Shown: positions 15,654 through 24,257, counted from the stretch's first letter. The stretch is DNA of 38,805 nucleotides from an uncultured Paracoccus sp. (GCA_934533075.1 CAKTBJ010000030.1:1-38805), one strand, 5' to 3'. The notes: generated from the letters alone by a model not told the origin. Made by a program: numbers and translations.

Positions 15654-16690
15654 GCGCGACGCTGCTGGAACGCTATCACCGCCAGAACCGGCGCCGCGCG
15701 GTTCTGGTCGGGGTGATGGCGGTGATCGCGGGCCTCGGCGTGCTGCTGGACCTGGTGACGGGACCGGCGGGCCTGCCGCTGGCCGACACGCTGCGCGCGC
15801 TGACCGGCAGCGGCGAGGTGTCGCGCGCCACCGAGGTCATCGTCTGGACCGTGCGCCTGCCGGTGGCCGTCGTGGCGCTGCTGGTCGGCGCCGCGCTGGC
15901 GCTGGCCGGGGCCGAGATGCAGACCGTGCTGGACAACCCGCTGGCCGAGCCGTTCACGCTGGGCGTATCGGCCGCCGCGGCGCTGGGCGCGGCGACGGCG
16001 ATCATCCTTGGCCTGACCCTGCCCTTCCTGCCGCCGCGCTGGGCGATTTCCGGCAACGCCTTCCTGTTCGCGCTGGGCGCGCTGCTGCTGCTCCAGACGC
16101 TGGGCCGGCTGCGCGGCGGCGACCCGGAGGTGCTGATCCTGTTCGGCATCGCGCTGAACTTCGCCGCCGGGGCCTTCCTGTCGCTGCTGCAATTCATCGC
16201 CTCGGCGGATGCGCTGCAACAGCTGGTGTTCTGGACGATGGGCAGCCTCGCCGCCGCCGACTGGCCGGGCGCGCTGGCGCTGGCGCTGGTGCTGGCGGTC
16301 TGCGCGCCGTTCTCGATCCGGGCCGCGTGGCGGCTGACGGCGCTGCGCATGGGCGAGGACCAGGCCCGCAGCTTCGGCGTCGACGTGCGCGCCCTGCGCC
16401 GCTGGAGCCTGCTGCGCGTCAGCCTGCTGTCGGCCACCGCCGTGTCGATGGTCGGCGTGATCGGCTTCGTCGGGCTGGCCGGGCCGCATATCGCGCGGCT
16501 GCTGGTGGGCGAGGATCATCGCTTCTTCCTGCCCGCCAGCCTGCTGACCGGGGCCTTGGTGATGTCGCTGGCCTCCACCCTGTCCAAGACGCTGGTGGCG
16601 GGGGTGCTGCTGCCGGTCGGGCTGGTCACCTCGCTGATCGGGCTGCCGATCTTTTTCGCGCTGATCCTGCGCGGAAGGCAGGGGCGATGA
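15650..16690 (+). CDS. FecCD-type siderophore ABC permease
   Basis: This inner-membrane permease has 346 residues and about ten hydrophobic helices, belonging to the BtuC/FepD/FecD family. It shows WTVRLPVAVVALLVG, the hallmark GAEMQTVLDNPLAEPFTLGVS, and the ATPase-coupling segment GFVGLAGPHIARLLVGEDHR in the last third. Only one permease gene is present, whereas E. coli uses FepD plus FepG, so this one probably forms a homodimer as BtuC does. Both stop/start junctions overlap by four bases, so binding protein, permease and ATPase are translated as a unit. Confidence 0.93.
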   Translation: MSATLLERYHRQNRRRAVLVGVMAVIAGLGVLLDLVTGPAGLPLADTLRALTGSGEVSRATEVIVWTVRLPVAVVALLVGAALALAGAEMQTVLDNPLAEPFTLGVSAAAALGAATAIILGLTLPFLPPRWAISGNAFLFALGALLLLQTLGRLRGGDPEVLILFGIALNFAAGAFLSLLQFIASADALQQLVFWTMGSLAAADWPGALALALVLAVCAPFSIRAAWRLTALRMGEDQARSFGVDVRALRRWSLLRVSLLSATAVSMVGVIGFVGLAGPHIARLLVGEDHRFFLPASLLTGALVMSLASTLSKTLVAGVLLPVGLVTSLIGLPIFFALILRGRQGR

Positions 16691-17475
16691 CCGGGCTGTC
16701 GGTGCGGGACGTGACCATCCGCTACGGGCGGCGGGTGATTCTGGACGGGCTGACCCTGCCCGACCTGCCGGCGGGCGAGCTGACCGTGCTGGCCGGGCCG
16801 AACGCGGCCGGCAAGTCCACGCTGCTGCGCGCGGTGGCGCAACTGGGCGCCTATCACGGCGCCATCGCGCTGGACGGGCAGGACCTGGCGCATCTGCATG
16901 GCGGCAGGCGGGCGCGGCTGGTGGGCTTCATGCCGCAGACCCTGCCCTCCGGCTCGTCGCTAATCGTGCTGCAAAGCATCCTCGCGGCGCTGCATGCCAG
17001 CGGCCCGATACCCACGGCCGAGGCCGATGCGGCGGCGATGGCGGTGCTGGAGCGGCTGGGCATCGGCGATCTGGCGCTGCGGCCGCTGAACCAGCTTTCG
17101 GGCGGGCAGCGGCAGATGGTCAGCCTGGCGCAGGCCATCGTCCGCAACCCGCGCCTGCTGCTGCTGGACGAGCCGACCAGCGCGCTGGACCTAGCCCGGC
17201 AGGTGCGCCTGCTGGCCGAGCTGCGGCGGCTGGCGGGCGAGGGGCGCGTGGTGGTGGCGGTGCTGCACGACCTGGCGCTGGCCGCGCAATGGGCCGACCG
17301 CATCGTGGTGCTGCATGGCGGCGGGCTGCACAGCGACGGGCCGCCCGCCGCGGTGCTGACCCCCGCCATGCTGGCCGAGGTCTATGGCGTCGCGGCGCGG
17401 GTCGAGTGCTGCTCGCAAGGCAAGTTGACGGTGCTGATCGACGGGGAGTTGCCGCCGTCCGGGGAAGCCCGATAG
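16687..17475 (+). CDS. Siderophore ABC transporter ATPase
   Basis: This 262-residue FepC/FhuC-type ATPase energises the permease. Walker A is GPNAAGKST (37-45), the signature is LSGGQ (137-141), Walker B is LLLLDEP (about 156-162), and the H-loop is VLHDLALAAQ near 192. The usual FepC-type Q-loop is GFMPQ. The start overlaps the permease stop (ATGA). The gene ends the operon. No clear terminator follows, and the next 658 bases contain no convincing gene. Confidence 0.94.
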   Translation: MTGLSVRDVTIRYGRRVILDGLTLPDLPAGELTVLAGPNAAGKSTLLRAVAQLGAYHGAIALDGQDLAHLHGGRRARLVGFMPQTLPSGSSLIVLQSILAALHASGPIPTAEADAAAMAVLERLGIGDLALRPLNQLSGGQRQMVSLAQAIVRNPRLLLLDEPTSALDLARQVRLLAELRRLAGEGRVVVAVLHDLALAAQWADRIVVLHGGGLHSDGPPAAVLTPAMLAEVYGVAARVECCSQGKLTVLIDGELPPSGEAR

Positions 17476-18133
17476 GGGAGGCCCGTTCGGGGCTGTCATG
17501 CGTCACGCCGCCGGAGGCGGGAGGGCCGGATGGCGCGATACGACCCGCGCGGCGGGGCATGGCGGCCGGCCGACCCGTTGCCGCCAGAGCCTGACAGGAC
17601 GTGCCCCGGATTGATGACCAGCGGGTGGTCGGCGGGCTGTCCCCTGTGCGCGGGACGGGCGCGACCTGCCGGATCGGCATGGTCCCCTCTCCCTCGGTTC
17701 AACAGCCGGGCGGAACACGGCATCTTGTTGAAACGGTTCGAAAAACCGGCACAAGGCTTCGCCACGGTCGCCGCAATCGCCCTCGCGTCCATTCGCCGCA
17801 CCCATCGCGGTCGCGCCTTGGACAGCCATGCGCATCAGCGCGCGGCAGACGGTCTACGGGGTGGGCTGGGGGCCTTGGGATCAACCCGCCTCGACGGCCC
17901 TGCGCAGGGTGCCCTTGTCCGGCCAACGCCCATGCCTATCCGCATCCGCGGGGCGGCCGCATCGGGATGGAACCGCCTCGCGCCGGCCTTCGCGCGGCAG
18001 GCGGGCCGTGTGGCGCAGCCCTCCGGGCGGGATCAATCCCGGCGGACAGCGCATGGGGCGATGCCGGCGCCGATGCCGATCCGCCTGCCGCCCCGTGCGA
18101 CGGAGGCGTCACGACGCGACCGCATGGCGCGGC
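17476..18133. other. Long intergenic stretch without a recognisable gene
   Basis: These 658 bases separate the convergent ATPase gene and rmuC. Open frames exist on both strands, but their translations are Arg/Pro/Ala-rich and repetitive, without family motifs or ribosome-binding sites that fit. The sequence has recurring short words: GGGATCAACCC, GGGATCAATCCC and GGCTCAATCCCC near 17879, 18029 and 18132, and CCTATCCGC/CCGATCCGC near 17936 and 18075. It may be a decayed gene or a degenerate duplicated spacer. I see no tRNA, IS ends or clear terminator. Confidence 0.45.
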
Positions 18134-19663
18134 TCAATCCCCGGCGGTCAAGGCGCGGGGGGCGTCGTCCTCGTCGCCATCGTCCCCGTCCGCTTCGATG
18201 CCGATGCGCTTTTGCGCCCTTGCACCCAGTTCGCGCAGCATCTCCACCTGCCGGATGACGTTGCCGCGCCCGCGCGACAGGCGGTTCATCGCATCCTGAT
18301 GCGCATCCGTCGCCCGGCCCAGCGCCTTGCCGACCTCGGCCATCGCATCGACGAAACCGGCCACCTTGTCGTAAAGCGCGCCGGCGCGGCGGGCGATCTC
18401 GGCGGCGTTGCGCTCGCGCCGCTCGACCGTCCAGATATGGTCCACGGTGCGCAGGGTCAGCATCAGGGTGGTAGGCGTGGCCAGCCCCACCCGCGCCTCG
18501 ATCGCCTCGCGCGCCAGCGCCGGATCGGCGCGCAGCGCGTCCGAGAACGCGCCCTCGATGGGAATGAACATCAGCACGTAATCCACGGTGCCGTCGTCCA
18601 GACGCTCATACCCCTTGCCCGACAGCCCGCGCACATGCGCGCGCAGCGAGGCCACATGCCGCGCCAGCGCCGCCTGACGGGCGGGTTCGTCATCGGCGTT
18701 CACCGCCTCCTCATAGGCCAGCAGCGAGACCTTGGAATCGATCACCAGCACCCGCTGCTGCGGCATCCTGACCACGCAATCGGGGCGCCAGCGGCGGCCG
18801 TCCTCGTCGGTCATGCTGGCCTGCAAATCGTAATGCAGCCCGGCCTCCAGCCCCGATTCCTCGAGGATGCGGGCCAGGATCATCTCGCCCCAGGCGCCTT
18901 GCCGGCGCGAATCGCCCTTCAGCGCGCGGGTCAGCGCCACCGCCTCGCGCGAGATGTCCTCGGACCGGCGATGCAGGTATTCGATCTGCTCGCGCAGGCG
19001 GGCGCGCTCCTCGTCGGTCTGCTTGTTGCGGGTCTGCAATTCGGTCTGGAACCGCTGGACCTGATCGCGAAACGGGGTCAGCAGGGCGGCCAGCTGCTCG
19101 CCCTGCCGCCGTTCCATGTCCCGGCCCTGGATGCGCAGGGTCTCGGCCGACATCAGGCGGAACTGGTCCGCCATCTCCCTGCGCAGGTCCTGCAAGGCCG
19201 CCAGCTCCCGCGCCGCCGATTCGCGGTCCTTTTCGGCGCCCAGACGGACCTCGGCCAGTTCGCGCTGCATGCGCGCGGCCTCGGCGCGGGCACCGTCCAG
19301 CGAGGCCGCCAAGGCCCCGCGCTCCGCCGCCAGTTCGTCCAGCCGCAGGCGCAGGGCCTCGGCCCCGGCCTCGGCGCGGCCGGCGCGCAGGGCCTCGGCC
19401 TGCGCCTGCGCGCCGGCATCCGCCGCCAGCCCCTCGGCCTCCGCGCGGGCCTCGGCCTCGCGGGCGAGGTCCTGCGCGGCACGCGAAAGCCGCTCGTCGC
19501 GCAGCCGGGCCTCGGCCGTCGCCGCGTCCAGCGCCCGCGCCAGCCCGCCGGCCCGCCCCGCAGCCCGGCGCCAGAACAGCGCCAGCAGCAGGGCCAGCAC
19601 CAGCAGGCCCCCTGCCAGAGGCCGCAGGAAACCGGGATCGGACAGGGCCGGGTGGTTCAGCAA
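18134..19663 (-). CDS. rmuC: RmuC-family protein (predicted nuclease/recombination limiter)
   Basis: The gene encodes 509 residues. An N-terminal membrane helix (about 15-33) precedes a long Ala/Glu/Arg-rich coiled coil (about 40-250). The conserved RmuC domain follows, with QGAWGEMILARILEESGL, RRWRPDCVVRMP, VLVIDSKVSLLAYE, DYVLMFIPIEGAF and GLATPTTLMLTLRTV. RmuC proteins are linked to limiting inversion at short repeats and have a PD-(D/E)XK-like core. The C-terminus has a short acidic tail. The start is taken as TTG at 19663 because AAGGGGAA sits just upstream; another TTG at 19738 would add 25 residues without a visible ribosome-binding site. It is transcribed toward the long spacer. Confidence 0.9.
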   Translation of the reverse strand: MLNHPALSDPGFLRPLAGGLLVLALLLALFWRRAAGRAGGLARALDAATAEARLRDERLSRAAQDLAREAEARAEAEGLAADAGAQAQAEALRAGRAEAGAEALRLRLDELAAERGALAASLDGARAEAARMQRELAEVRLGAEKDRESAARELAALQDLRREMADQFRLMSAETLRIQGRDMERRQGEQLAALLTPFRDQVQRFQTELQTRNKQTDEERARLREQIEYLHRRSEDISREAVALTRALKGDSRRQGAWGEMILARILEESGLEAGLHYDLQASMTDEDGRRWRPDCVVRMPQQRVLVIDSKVSLLAYEEAVNADDEPARQAALARHVASLRAHVRGLSGKGYERLDDGTVDYVLMFIPIEGAFSDALRADPALAREAIEARVGLATPTTLMLTLRTVDHIWTVERRERNAAEIARRAGALYDKVAGFVDAMAEVGKALGRATDAHQDAMNRLSRGRGNVIRQVEMLRELGARAQKRIGIEADGDDGDEDDAPRALTAGD

Positions 19664-19768
19664 GACGGCTTCCCCTTGACGGTTGTTCGCGTTTTGTGCG
19701 CGCCAACCCGTCCTAGCCGTGCGCGGCGCGGCAGGCAACCACGATCTGCGATCACGGTAAACAGCGCG

Positions 19769-20932
19769 TCAGCGATATTCGTCCTCCCAGCCGTCACGCA
19801 GCAGCACATGGCTGCGGTCGATGGCATGGATGTCGCGCTCGCCCATCAGGGCCATCGTGATGTCCATCTCCTTGCGGATCACCTCCAGCGCGGCGGTCAC
19901 GCCCTTTTCGCCCATCGCGCCGAGGCCGTAGATATAGGAGCGCCCGATGAAGGCCCCGTTCGCGCCCAGCGCCAGCGCCTTGATCACGTCCTGTCCGCTG
20001 CGGATGCCGCTGTCGATATGCAGCTCCGGCCCGTCGCCCACCGCCTTGCGGATGCGCGGCAGCATGCGGATCGAGGACAGCGCCCCGTCCAGTTGCCGCC
20101 CGCCGTGGTTCGAGACGATGATCGCATCCGCCCCGGCATCCACGGCCATGCGGGCGTCGTCCTCGTCCAGCACGCCCTTGAGGATGAACTTGCCGCCCCA
20201 TTGCTCGCGGATGCGGGCGATCTTGGACCAGTCGAGGCAGGGATCGAACTGCTCGGAGGTCCAGTTCATCAGGCTGGACGGGTCGGTGACGCCCTTGGCA
20301 TGGCCGACGATATTGCCGAAGAAGCGCCGCTTCGTCCGCAGCATCTCCAGCCCCCAGCGCCATTTCGTGGCCATGTTCACCATGTTGGGCAGGGTCAGCT
20401 TGGGCGGCGCCGACAGGCCGTTCTTGAGGTCCTTGTGCCGCTGGCCGAGGATTTGCAGGTCCAGCGTCAGCACCAGCGCCGAGCAGCCGGCCGCCCGCGC
20501 GCGCTCGATGATGTTTTCCGAAAACTCCTGGTCCTGCATGACGTAAAGCTGGAACCAGAAGGGCTTGTCGGTATTGGCCGCCACGTCCTCGATGGAGCAG
20601 ATCGACATGGTGGACAGCGTATAGGGCACGCCGAAGGCATGGGCGGCGCGGGCGGCCTTGATCTCGCCATCGGCATGCTGCATGCCGGTCAGCCCGACCG
20701 GCGACAGCGCCACCGGCATCGTCACCGGATCGCCCAGCATGGTCGAGGCCAGCGTGCGGTTCGACATGTCCACCGCGACCCTCTGGCGCAGCTTCACATC
20801 GGCGAAATCGCTGCAATTGTCGCGGAAGGTGCCCTCGGTATAGGCGCCCGATTCGGTATAGTCGTAGAACATCTTCGGCACCCGGCGGCGGTAAAGGTGC
20901 TTGAGGTCGTCGATGCAGGTGATGACGGGCAT
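19769..20932 (-). CDS. lldD: FMN-dependent L-lactate dehydrogenase
   Basis: This 387-residue member of the alpha-hydroxy-acid oxidase family oxidises L-lactate to pyruvate and passes electrons to the quinone pool. It has the FMN barrel motifs ALSPVGLTGM, FWFQLYVMQD, LTLDLQILGQRHKDLKNG, FILKGVLDEDDA, the active-site VSNHGGRQLDG (His about 276), IDSGIRSGQDV and GRSYIYGLGA. The start is set at 20932 because AAAGGA lies about seven bases upstream; an ATG two codons earlier directly abuts that site. It stands alone. Another alpha-hydroxy acid substrate cannot be excluded from sequence. Confidence 0.92.
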   Translation of the reverse strand: MPVITCIDDLKHLYRRRVPKMFYDYTESGAYTEGTFRDNCSDFADVKLRQRVAVDMSNRTLASTMLGDPVTMPVALSPVGLTGMQHADGEIKAARAAHAFGVPYTLSTMSICSIEDVAANTDKPFWFQLYVMQDQEFSENIIERARAAGCSALVLTLDLQILGQRHKDLKNGLSAPPKLTLPNMVNMATKWRWGLEMLRTKRRFFGNIVGHAKGVTDPSSLMNWTSEQFDPCLDWSKIARIREQWGGKFILKGVLDEDDARMAVDAGADAIIVSNHGGRQLDGALSSIRMLPRIRKAVGDGPELHIDSGIRSGQDVIKALALGANGAFIGRSYIYGLGAMGEKGVTAALEVIRKEMDITMALMGERDIHAIDRSHVLLRDGWEDEYR

Positions 20933-21000
20933 GGGCATTCCTTTCGTCGCGGGGCGTTCCTGCTTGTTGCGCGCGCGGCGGGCGGGATGCAAGGGCCGCG

Positions 21001-21303
21001 TCAGGCGCCGGCGCCCTGCATCCGGGCCAGCGTGGCCGGGTCGATCACCGGGCGCTTGCGCATATGGTCGGCCTTGGTCCGCAGCGCATTGGCGCGGGCG
21101 ACCAGCGGATCGGCGGCGGCGGCGGGGGATTGCGCCTCGGGCCGGGCGGCCAGCGCGGCGGGTTCCGCCAGCAGCGCCCCGGTCGGCATCAGGGCGGGCC
21201 AGTCCGCTTCGCCGCCACCGCAGGCCGCCAGCGCCAGAAGCGCGGCAAGGCAGGACAGGCGGGACGGCGGGGCGGGCATGGGCAAGGCTCGGGTCGCGGA
21301 CAT
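21001..21303 (-). CDS. Small predicted lipoprotein
   Basis: The gene encodes about 100 residues. A hydrophobic N-terminal segment ends in the lipobox LALAAC followed by GGG, so the mature lipoprotein would start at Cys34. The mature part is Ala/Pro-rich and ends in NALRTKADHMRKRPVIDPATLARMQGAG. No domain is recognised. The start is uncertain: ATG at 21303 is used, ATG at 21279 would still leave a short signal peptide, and upstream in-frame starts also exist. It is 69 bases downstream of lldD on the same strand and could be co-transcribed with it. Confidence 0.6.
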   Translation of the reverse strand: MSATRALPMPAPPSRLSCLAALLALAACGGGEADWPALMPTGALLAEPAALAARPEAQSPAAAADPLVARANALRTKADHMRKRPVIDPATLARMQGAGA

Positions 21304-21471
21304 CCGCGCCAGCTTGCCGCCCCGGCGCGGCCGCCGCAAGGCCATGCGCGACAGGCCCGTCCGGGCAGGCGATTCACCTGTTTGTGAGATTCTGGTTGGC
21401 AGAAGGAAATTCATCTGCCATCCCAAGACCATGACGGTTCACCCCACCCCGACCCCGATGGAGCAGACACG

Positions 21472-21768
21472 ATGAAAGCGAAACTTGCCCTTGCCCTGCT
21501 GGGCAGCGTGGTTCTGGCCGGCTGCGCCCTCACGCCCGAGCAATACGAAACCACGCCGGTGGTGGTCCAGACCGCACAGGGACCGGTGACCTGTCAGCTC
21601 TACCGGCTGGATCAAGTCACCTGGGACCGCGCCATCCACCGCCCGGACGCGATGGCGGTGGCAACCGCCGACACGCTGTGCCGCAACGAAGGCGCGCGCA
21701 TCCTGCGCGAGGGCACCGGCGGGCTGGTCCAGGAGGGCAGCGTCCTGCGCGCGACGCAGCCGCTGTAA
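21472..21768 (+). CDS. Small lipoprotein, unknown function
   Basis: The gene encodes 98 residues. The signal peptide has Lys2 and Lys4, a Leu/Ala core and the lipobox VLAGC (Cys18). The mature part has two further cysteines (in VTCQLY and TLCRNEG) that could form a disulfide, and ends in a QEGSVLRATQPL strand. GGAG lies about ten bases before the ATG. A good terminator follows directly, so it is a single-gene unit. I do not recognise the family, although such short outer-membrane lipoproteins are frequent in Rhodobacterales. Confidence 0.8.
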   Translation: MKAKLALALLGSVVLAGCALTPEQYETTPVVVQTAQGPVTCQLYRLDQVTWDRAIHRPDAMAVATADTLCRNEGARILREGTGGLVQEGSVLRATQPL

Positions 21769-21782
21769 GCGGCGCTGCCGCG

Positions 21783-21808
21783 AGGGGCCGCACCGGGGCG
21801 GCCCCTTT
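21783..21808 (+). terminator. Terminator of the small lipoprotein gene
   Basis: A 9-base-pair stem (21783-21791 with 21798-21806) encloses a six-base loop and ends in TTT. It lies 15 bases after the lipoprotein stop codon. Confidence 0.7.
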
Positions 21809-22086
21809 GCTTTCGCGGGGGGGGCGTGACCCCTGTTTCCGGGCGCACTCGGACAGAAGGCCCAACCGGTTTTCAGACGGCACGGGGCGGGCGCGCAGCC
21901 TTGCGTTGGCAGATCTCGTTCGCGGCTCAACGCTGAAGGGAACCCGTCCTCGCATCCTGCGCGCCGCCCCCTTGCTGGCCTTTCGCAGGACCACTCGTCC
22001 TTTCCGGCTTTCCTTTGCTGCGTGCCCCGCACAAATTGCCGCCGCAGGCCGTGGCCTCGCATGCAACCCGCGAGAGGAAGACCGCA

Positions 22087-22524
22087 ATGATCGCTTACAC
22101 GATGCTTGGCACCAACGACCTGGAGAGGGCGGGGGCATTCTATGATGCGCTGCTGATGCCCCTGGGGGCCAAGCGGCTGTTCGATGGCGGCGACAAGATC
22201 GGCTGGGGCCGTGATCGCTCAGACCCGCTGTTCATCGTCACCACGCCCTTGGACGGCCAGCCCGCCACAGCTGGCAACGGCACCATGATTGCGTTCGGCC
22301 TGAAAGACTCCGCCCAGATCGAAGAGACCCATGCCCGCGCCCTCGCCTTGGGCGCGCGTGATGAAGGCACGCCATGAAACTGTCGAAGGCGGCCGCCAGC
22401 GTATCCCCTCGCCTTGGGCGCGCGTGATAAAGGCACCCCCGGCCCGCGCGTGGACGGGCGCTTCTATTGCGGCTATTTCCGCGACCTAGACGGCAACAAG
22501 CTGAACCTGTGGTGCCCGCTTTGA
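22087..22524 (+). pseudogene. VOC-family (glyoxalase-like) gene broken by a 66-base in-frame insertion
   Basis: The frame starts MIAYTMLGTNDLERAGAFYD, the typical first beta-alpha unit of a VOC dioxygenase/glyoxalase-fold protein. It runs normally to ALALGARDEGTP and meets TGA at 22375-22377 after 96 residues. The missing C-terminal unit lies 66 bases further on in the same frame: ALGARDKGTPGPRVDGRFYCGYFRDLDGNKLNLWCPL, ending at 22524. Removing one 66-base unit would give 123 residues, the usual single-domain length. The insertion duplicates about 34 bases. The last beta strand carrying the metal-ligand region (DLDGNKLNL) is lost from the translated product, so the gene is probably inactive. 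GAGGAAGA precedes the ATG. The original substrate is unknown. Confidence 0.85.
22340..22439 (+). repeat. 34-base direct repeat flanking the insertion in the VOC gene
   Basis: Copy 1 is 22340-22373 and copy 2 is 22406-22439. They match at 32 of 34 positions; the differences are G/A at 22363/22429 and G/C at 22371/22437. The 32 bases between them include a start-like ATG and the 10-base palindrome GGCGGCCGCC (22388-22397). The repeat period is 66 bases, a multiple of three, so the frame is kept, but the added unit contains the premature stop. Confidence 0.9.
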
Positions 22525-22594
22525 CCGCAGCCTGAGACGGGGCCGCCGCACCGGCAGCCCCGGACCTCGGGACCGGCCCGCGCACCATTCCACC

Positions 22595-22629
22595 AAAAAA
22601 GGGGGCCGCGACCGACGCGATCCCCTTTT
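22595..22629. terminator. Bidirectional terminator between the VOC gene and 5'-nucleotidase gene
   Basis: AAAAGGGG (22597-22604) pairs with CCCCTTTT (22622-22629) around a 17-base loop, giving a T run on either strand. It sits two bases beyond the 5'-nucleotidase stop on the minus strand and 70 bases after the VOC stop on the plus strand, so it can serve both convergent units. Confidence 0.75.
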
Positions 22630-22631
22630 GC

Positions 22632-24257
22632 TTACTCGACCACGGTGATGCGGCCTTCGGCCTCGGGGGCGGTAAAGCCCGGACCCTGCGCCTGCATATA
22701 ATCAACCAGCACCTCGGCCAGGTCGGGACCGAAGTCATAGGCGTCCTGCGCGTCGGTATCGAAAACCGCGTAACCGTCGCCGCCCCGGCGGGTATAGTCG
22801 TTCGTCACCACGCCATAGACCCGATCCGGGTCCAGCGGCACCCAGGCGCCGTCCAGCATCACCTCGACGGCGGAAATCCGGCTGCCGGCCGGCTGCGAGG
22901 GATCGACGGTATAGCGCAGGCCCGCCACCTGCGCGAAGCGGCCGGCGATGTCCTCATACTGGCTGGCGCCGTTCTCCAGCGCCGCCAGCAGGCCCGCGCC
23001 GGAAATGCGGAAGGTGGCCAGCATGTTCTGGAACGGCAGCACGTCATAGACCGCCCCCATGCTGACCGGCCCCGCCGGGATCGAGGCGCGCAGACCGCCG
23101 CCGTTCATCACCGCCACCTCGATGCCCTGCGCGCGCACGCGCTCCAGCATGGCGTCGGCCACCAGGTTGCCCATCGCGCATTCGCGCTGCCGGCAGGTGC
23201 TGCGATCGGCATCCACCGGCGCGGCCACCTCGGCCACGATGCGGTCGCGCAGCTCGGCGATGGGCGCAGCCAGTTCGGCCACGCGGGCGGCGATGGCGGC
23301 GTCCGGCTCGACCGAGGCATCCAGCAGGATCGGGGCGCCGGAGGCCTCGACCAGCCTGCCGTCATCGTCGAAGGTCAGCACGGCATGGCCCAGATACTTG
23401 CCATAGGCATAGGCGGTATAGACCGGCACCTCGCCCTCCGGCCCGGCCACGAGGGTCGGATAGGGACCGGCGGCGCCCTCCATGTCGCCCAGCAGCGTAT
23501 GCGAATGGCCGCCGATGACGACATCCAGGCCGGGCACCGCCTCGGCAAGCTGCTGGTCGCGGCGATAACCGACATGGGTCAGCGCGATGATCTTGTTCAC
23601 GCCCTGCGCGGCCAGTTCGGCGGCATCGGCGGTCAGGCTGTCGGCCTCGTCGGCAAAGACCACCGTGGGACCGGGCGAGGAGGTCTCGGGCGTGTCCACC
23701 GCCAGCGCCGAGACGATGCCGATCCGCTCGCCGCCGACCTCGATGATCGCGGTGGCTTGCAGCCGGTCGGCCAGCTGGTTGTCCACCGACACGTCGAGGT
23801 TGCCCGACACCACCGGGAAGTCCACCGCCTCGATCAGCCCGGCCAGCCCCTCCGGCCCGTCGTCGAATTCGTGGTTGCCCACCGCCATCACGTCGAAGCC
23901 CAGCGCATTCATGAACTCGGCCGAGTCGGCGCCCTTGTAGGTGGTATAGAACAGGCTGCCCTGGAACTGGTCGCCGGCATCCAGCAGGATGACGTTGCCG
24001 CCCTCGGCCCGGAGCCGGTCGCGCAGCTCGGTGATGGCGGTGGCCAGCCGGGCGATGCCGCCGAAGCACTCGCCGGCGGCCTCGCCCTCCGCGTTACAGG
24101 TGCTGTCGAAGGCGTTGATCGATTCGACGCGGCTGTGGAAGTCGTTGATATGCAGGACGTGCAGGGTGAAATCGGCGCGGGCCGGCGTGGCGCCCATCAG
24201 CGGCGCCAGCGCCAGCGCGCCCAGCGCGGTCAGGGTTGCGGGACGGGATCGGGTCAT
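22632..24257 (-). CDS. Secreted 5'-nucleotidase / UshA-type metallophosphoesterase
   Basis: The 541-residue precursor has a Sec signal peptide (cleavage after ARA, about residue 28). The N-terminal calcineurin-like domain has HINDFHSR, DAGDQFQGSLFY, VGNHEFDDG, TLTHVGY-like and GGHSHTLL, which supply the two-metal site. The C-terminal 5_nucleotid_C domain has MNGGGLRASI and VVTNDYTRRGGDGY for nucleotide binding. It should release phosphate from extracytoplasmic nucleotides. Two Cys pairs (near STCN...GECFG and STCRQREC) suggest disulfides. A good AGGAGG site precedes the ATG at 24257. It is monocistronic, ending at a terminator. The exact substrate (5'-AMP, UDP-sugar or 2',3'-cyclic nucleotide) cannot be read from sequence. 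Confidence 0.92.
   Translation of the reverse strand: MTRSRPATLTALGALALAPLMGATPARADFTLHVLHINDFHSRVESINAFDSTCNAEGEAAGECFGGIARLATAITELRDRLRAEGGNVILLDAGDQFQGSLFYTTYKGADSAEFMNALGFDVMAVGNHEFDDGPEGLAGLIEAVDFPVVSGNLDVSVDNQLADRLQATAIIEVGGERIGIVSALAVDTPETSSPGPTVVFADEADSLTADAAELAAQGVNKIIALTHVGYRRDQQLAEAVPGLDVVIGGHSHTLLGDMEGAAGPYPTLVAGPEGEVPVYTAYAYGKYLGHAVLTFDDDGRLVEASGAPILLDASVEPDAAIAARVAELAAPIAELRDRIVAEVAAPVDADRSTCRQRECAMGNLVADAMLERVRAQGIEVAVMNGGGLRASIPAGPVSMGAVYDVLPFQNMLATFRISGAGLLAALENGASQYEDIAGRFAQVAGLRYTVDPSQPAGSRISAVEVMLDGAWVPLDPDRVYGVVTNDYTRRGGDGYAVFDTDAQDAYDFGPDLAEVLVDYMQAQGPGFTAPEAEGRITVVE

Noticed and set aside
17496..17801. Short minus-strand frame with a GGGAGAGGGG-like site upstream
   Set aside because: The translation has no family resemblance, overlapping frames are equally open, and the end lies against the ATPase gene.
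17828..21475. Long plus-strand open frame across the rmuC-lldD region
   Set aside because: It is opposite rmuC and lldD, both with clear domain motifs, and has no recognisable domain of its own.
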